41,746 nucleotides of DNA from Anaerolineales bacterium (GTDB lineage Bacteria; Chloroflexota; Anaerolineae; Anaerolineales; Villigracilaceae). The stretch's first letter is position 1. The number at the start of each line of letters is the position of its first letter. Positions 41,677 to 41,746 of this stretch are shown here, piece after piece. A program made the position numbers and the translations under genes. A model generated the notes under the pieces. That model was not told the origin of the DNA. It was given only the letters and a program-made list of their open reading frames with translations, and ran no database searches. The stretch covers positions 1 to 41,746 of the forward strand of contig JADGEO010000030.1 in NCBI GenBank assembly GCA_016744335.1, given 5' to 3'.

Positions 41677-41746
41677 CTAAGCAAAAGAAATTTGGTATTT
41701 TGTTCCAATGCCATCCAGCACGTTTTTCAGATTGTCTTTGAGGCTT
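41677..41746 (-). CDS. Possible C-terminus of a minus-strand gene continuing beyond the window
   Basis: Reading in from the right edge, one minus-strand frame gives SLKDNLKNVLDGIGTKYQIS then FA and a TAG at 41677-41679. The composition is that of an ordinary soluble helix-strand end, better than the other two frames. Only 22 residues are visible, so no family can be given. It would converge on the phosphoesterase gene. Confidence 0.3.
   Translation of the reverse strand, partial: SLKDNLKNVLDGIGTKYQISFA

Noticed and set aside
1..41746. Prophage or conjugative island
   Set aside because: No integrase, phage structural, transfer or transposase gene and no tRNA attachment site were found; the mobile-looking features are only short non-coding repeats.

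Overview
The window looks like chromosomal DNA from a Chloroflexota bacterium, probably class Anaerolineae. The grounds are AT-leaning sequence with mixed codon use, secreted proteins with a lipobox or membrane segment followed by Thr/Pro-rich linkers (1-357, 27747-29141, 37749-40562), an exopolysaccharide cluster without any Wza-type outer-membrane exporter, and a tkt-tal-pgi sugar-phosphate block. This placement is an inference from gene style; no rRNA or other phylogenetic marker is present.

Left flank (1-4103): a truncated lipoprotein gene and an orphan secreted protein on the minus strand, a 187-bp palindromic MITE-like element, an amidase/N-acetyltransferase pair, and a possible 28-residue membrane peptide gene.

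Centre (4148-29141): a large surface-polysaccharide locus. It starts with a recognisable promoter, a small Cro/C1-type regulator and a Wzz/BY-kinase-like chain-length protein whose ATP site looks degraded. It continues with a CapK-like adenylating enzyme, a sulfotransferase, an O-antigen ligase/polymerase, a flippase, a heparinase II/III-like enzyme, four glycosyltransferases, a WecG/TagA-type transferase and a polyprenyl-phosphate sugar-1-phosphate transferase. A second block holds another sulfotransferase, an SGNH hydrolase, a stand-alone acyl carrier protein, asparagine synthetase B and a NadE-like amidoligase, and convergent to it are an acyl-CoA-ligase-like enzyme and a beta-helix lipoprotein. 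Read together, these genes suggest a lipid-linked, Wzx/Wzy-type, probably sulfated polysaccharide with a further carrier-protein-based amide or acyl decoration. That second block is the best candidate here for an undescribed system.

Right flank (29423-41746): transketolase, a small membrane protein, transaldolase, glucose-6-phosphate isomerase, a membrane-anchored gluzincin peptidase, an oligopeptide-type ABC substrate-binding protein, a TPR/acidic-repeat/transmembrane/alpha-beta-hydrolase fusion, a Tat-type metallophosphoesterase, and the possible end of a further minus-strand gene.

The most unusual non-coding feature is a family of about 145-bp dispersed repeats (four clear full-length copies, one diverged copy and two short ones) at gene-block boundaries. 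Their complementary ends and an internal hairpin suggest either a non-autonomous mobile element or a structured RNA. A second family of REP-like palindromes centred on CCCTTCAAGGG, an AACCTTC heptamer repeat inside pgi, and several other hairpins also occur. I saw no tRNA, rRNA, CRISPR array or intact transposase gene.
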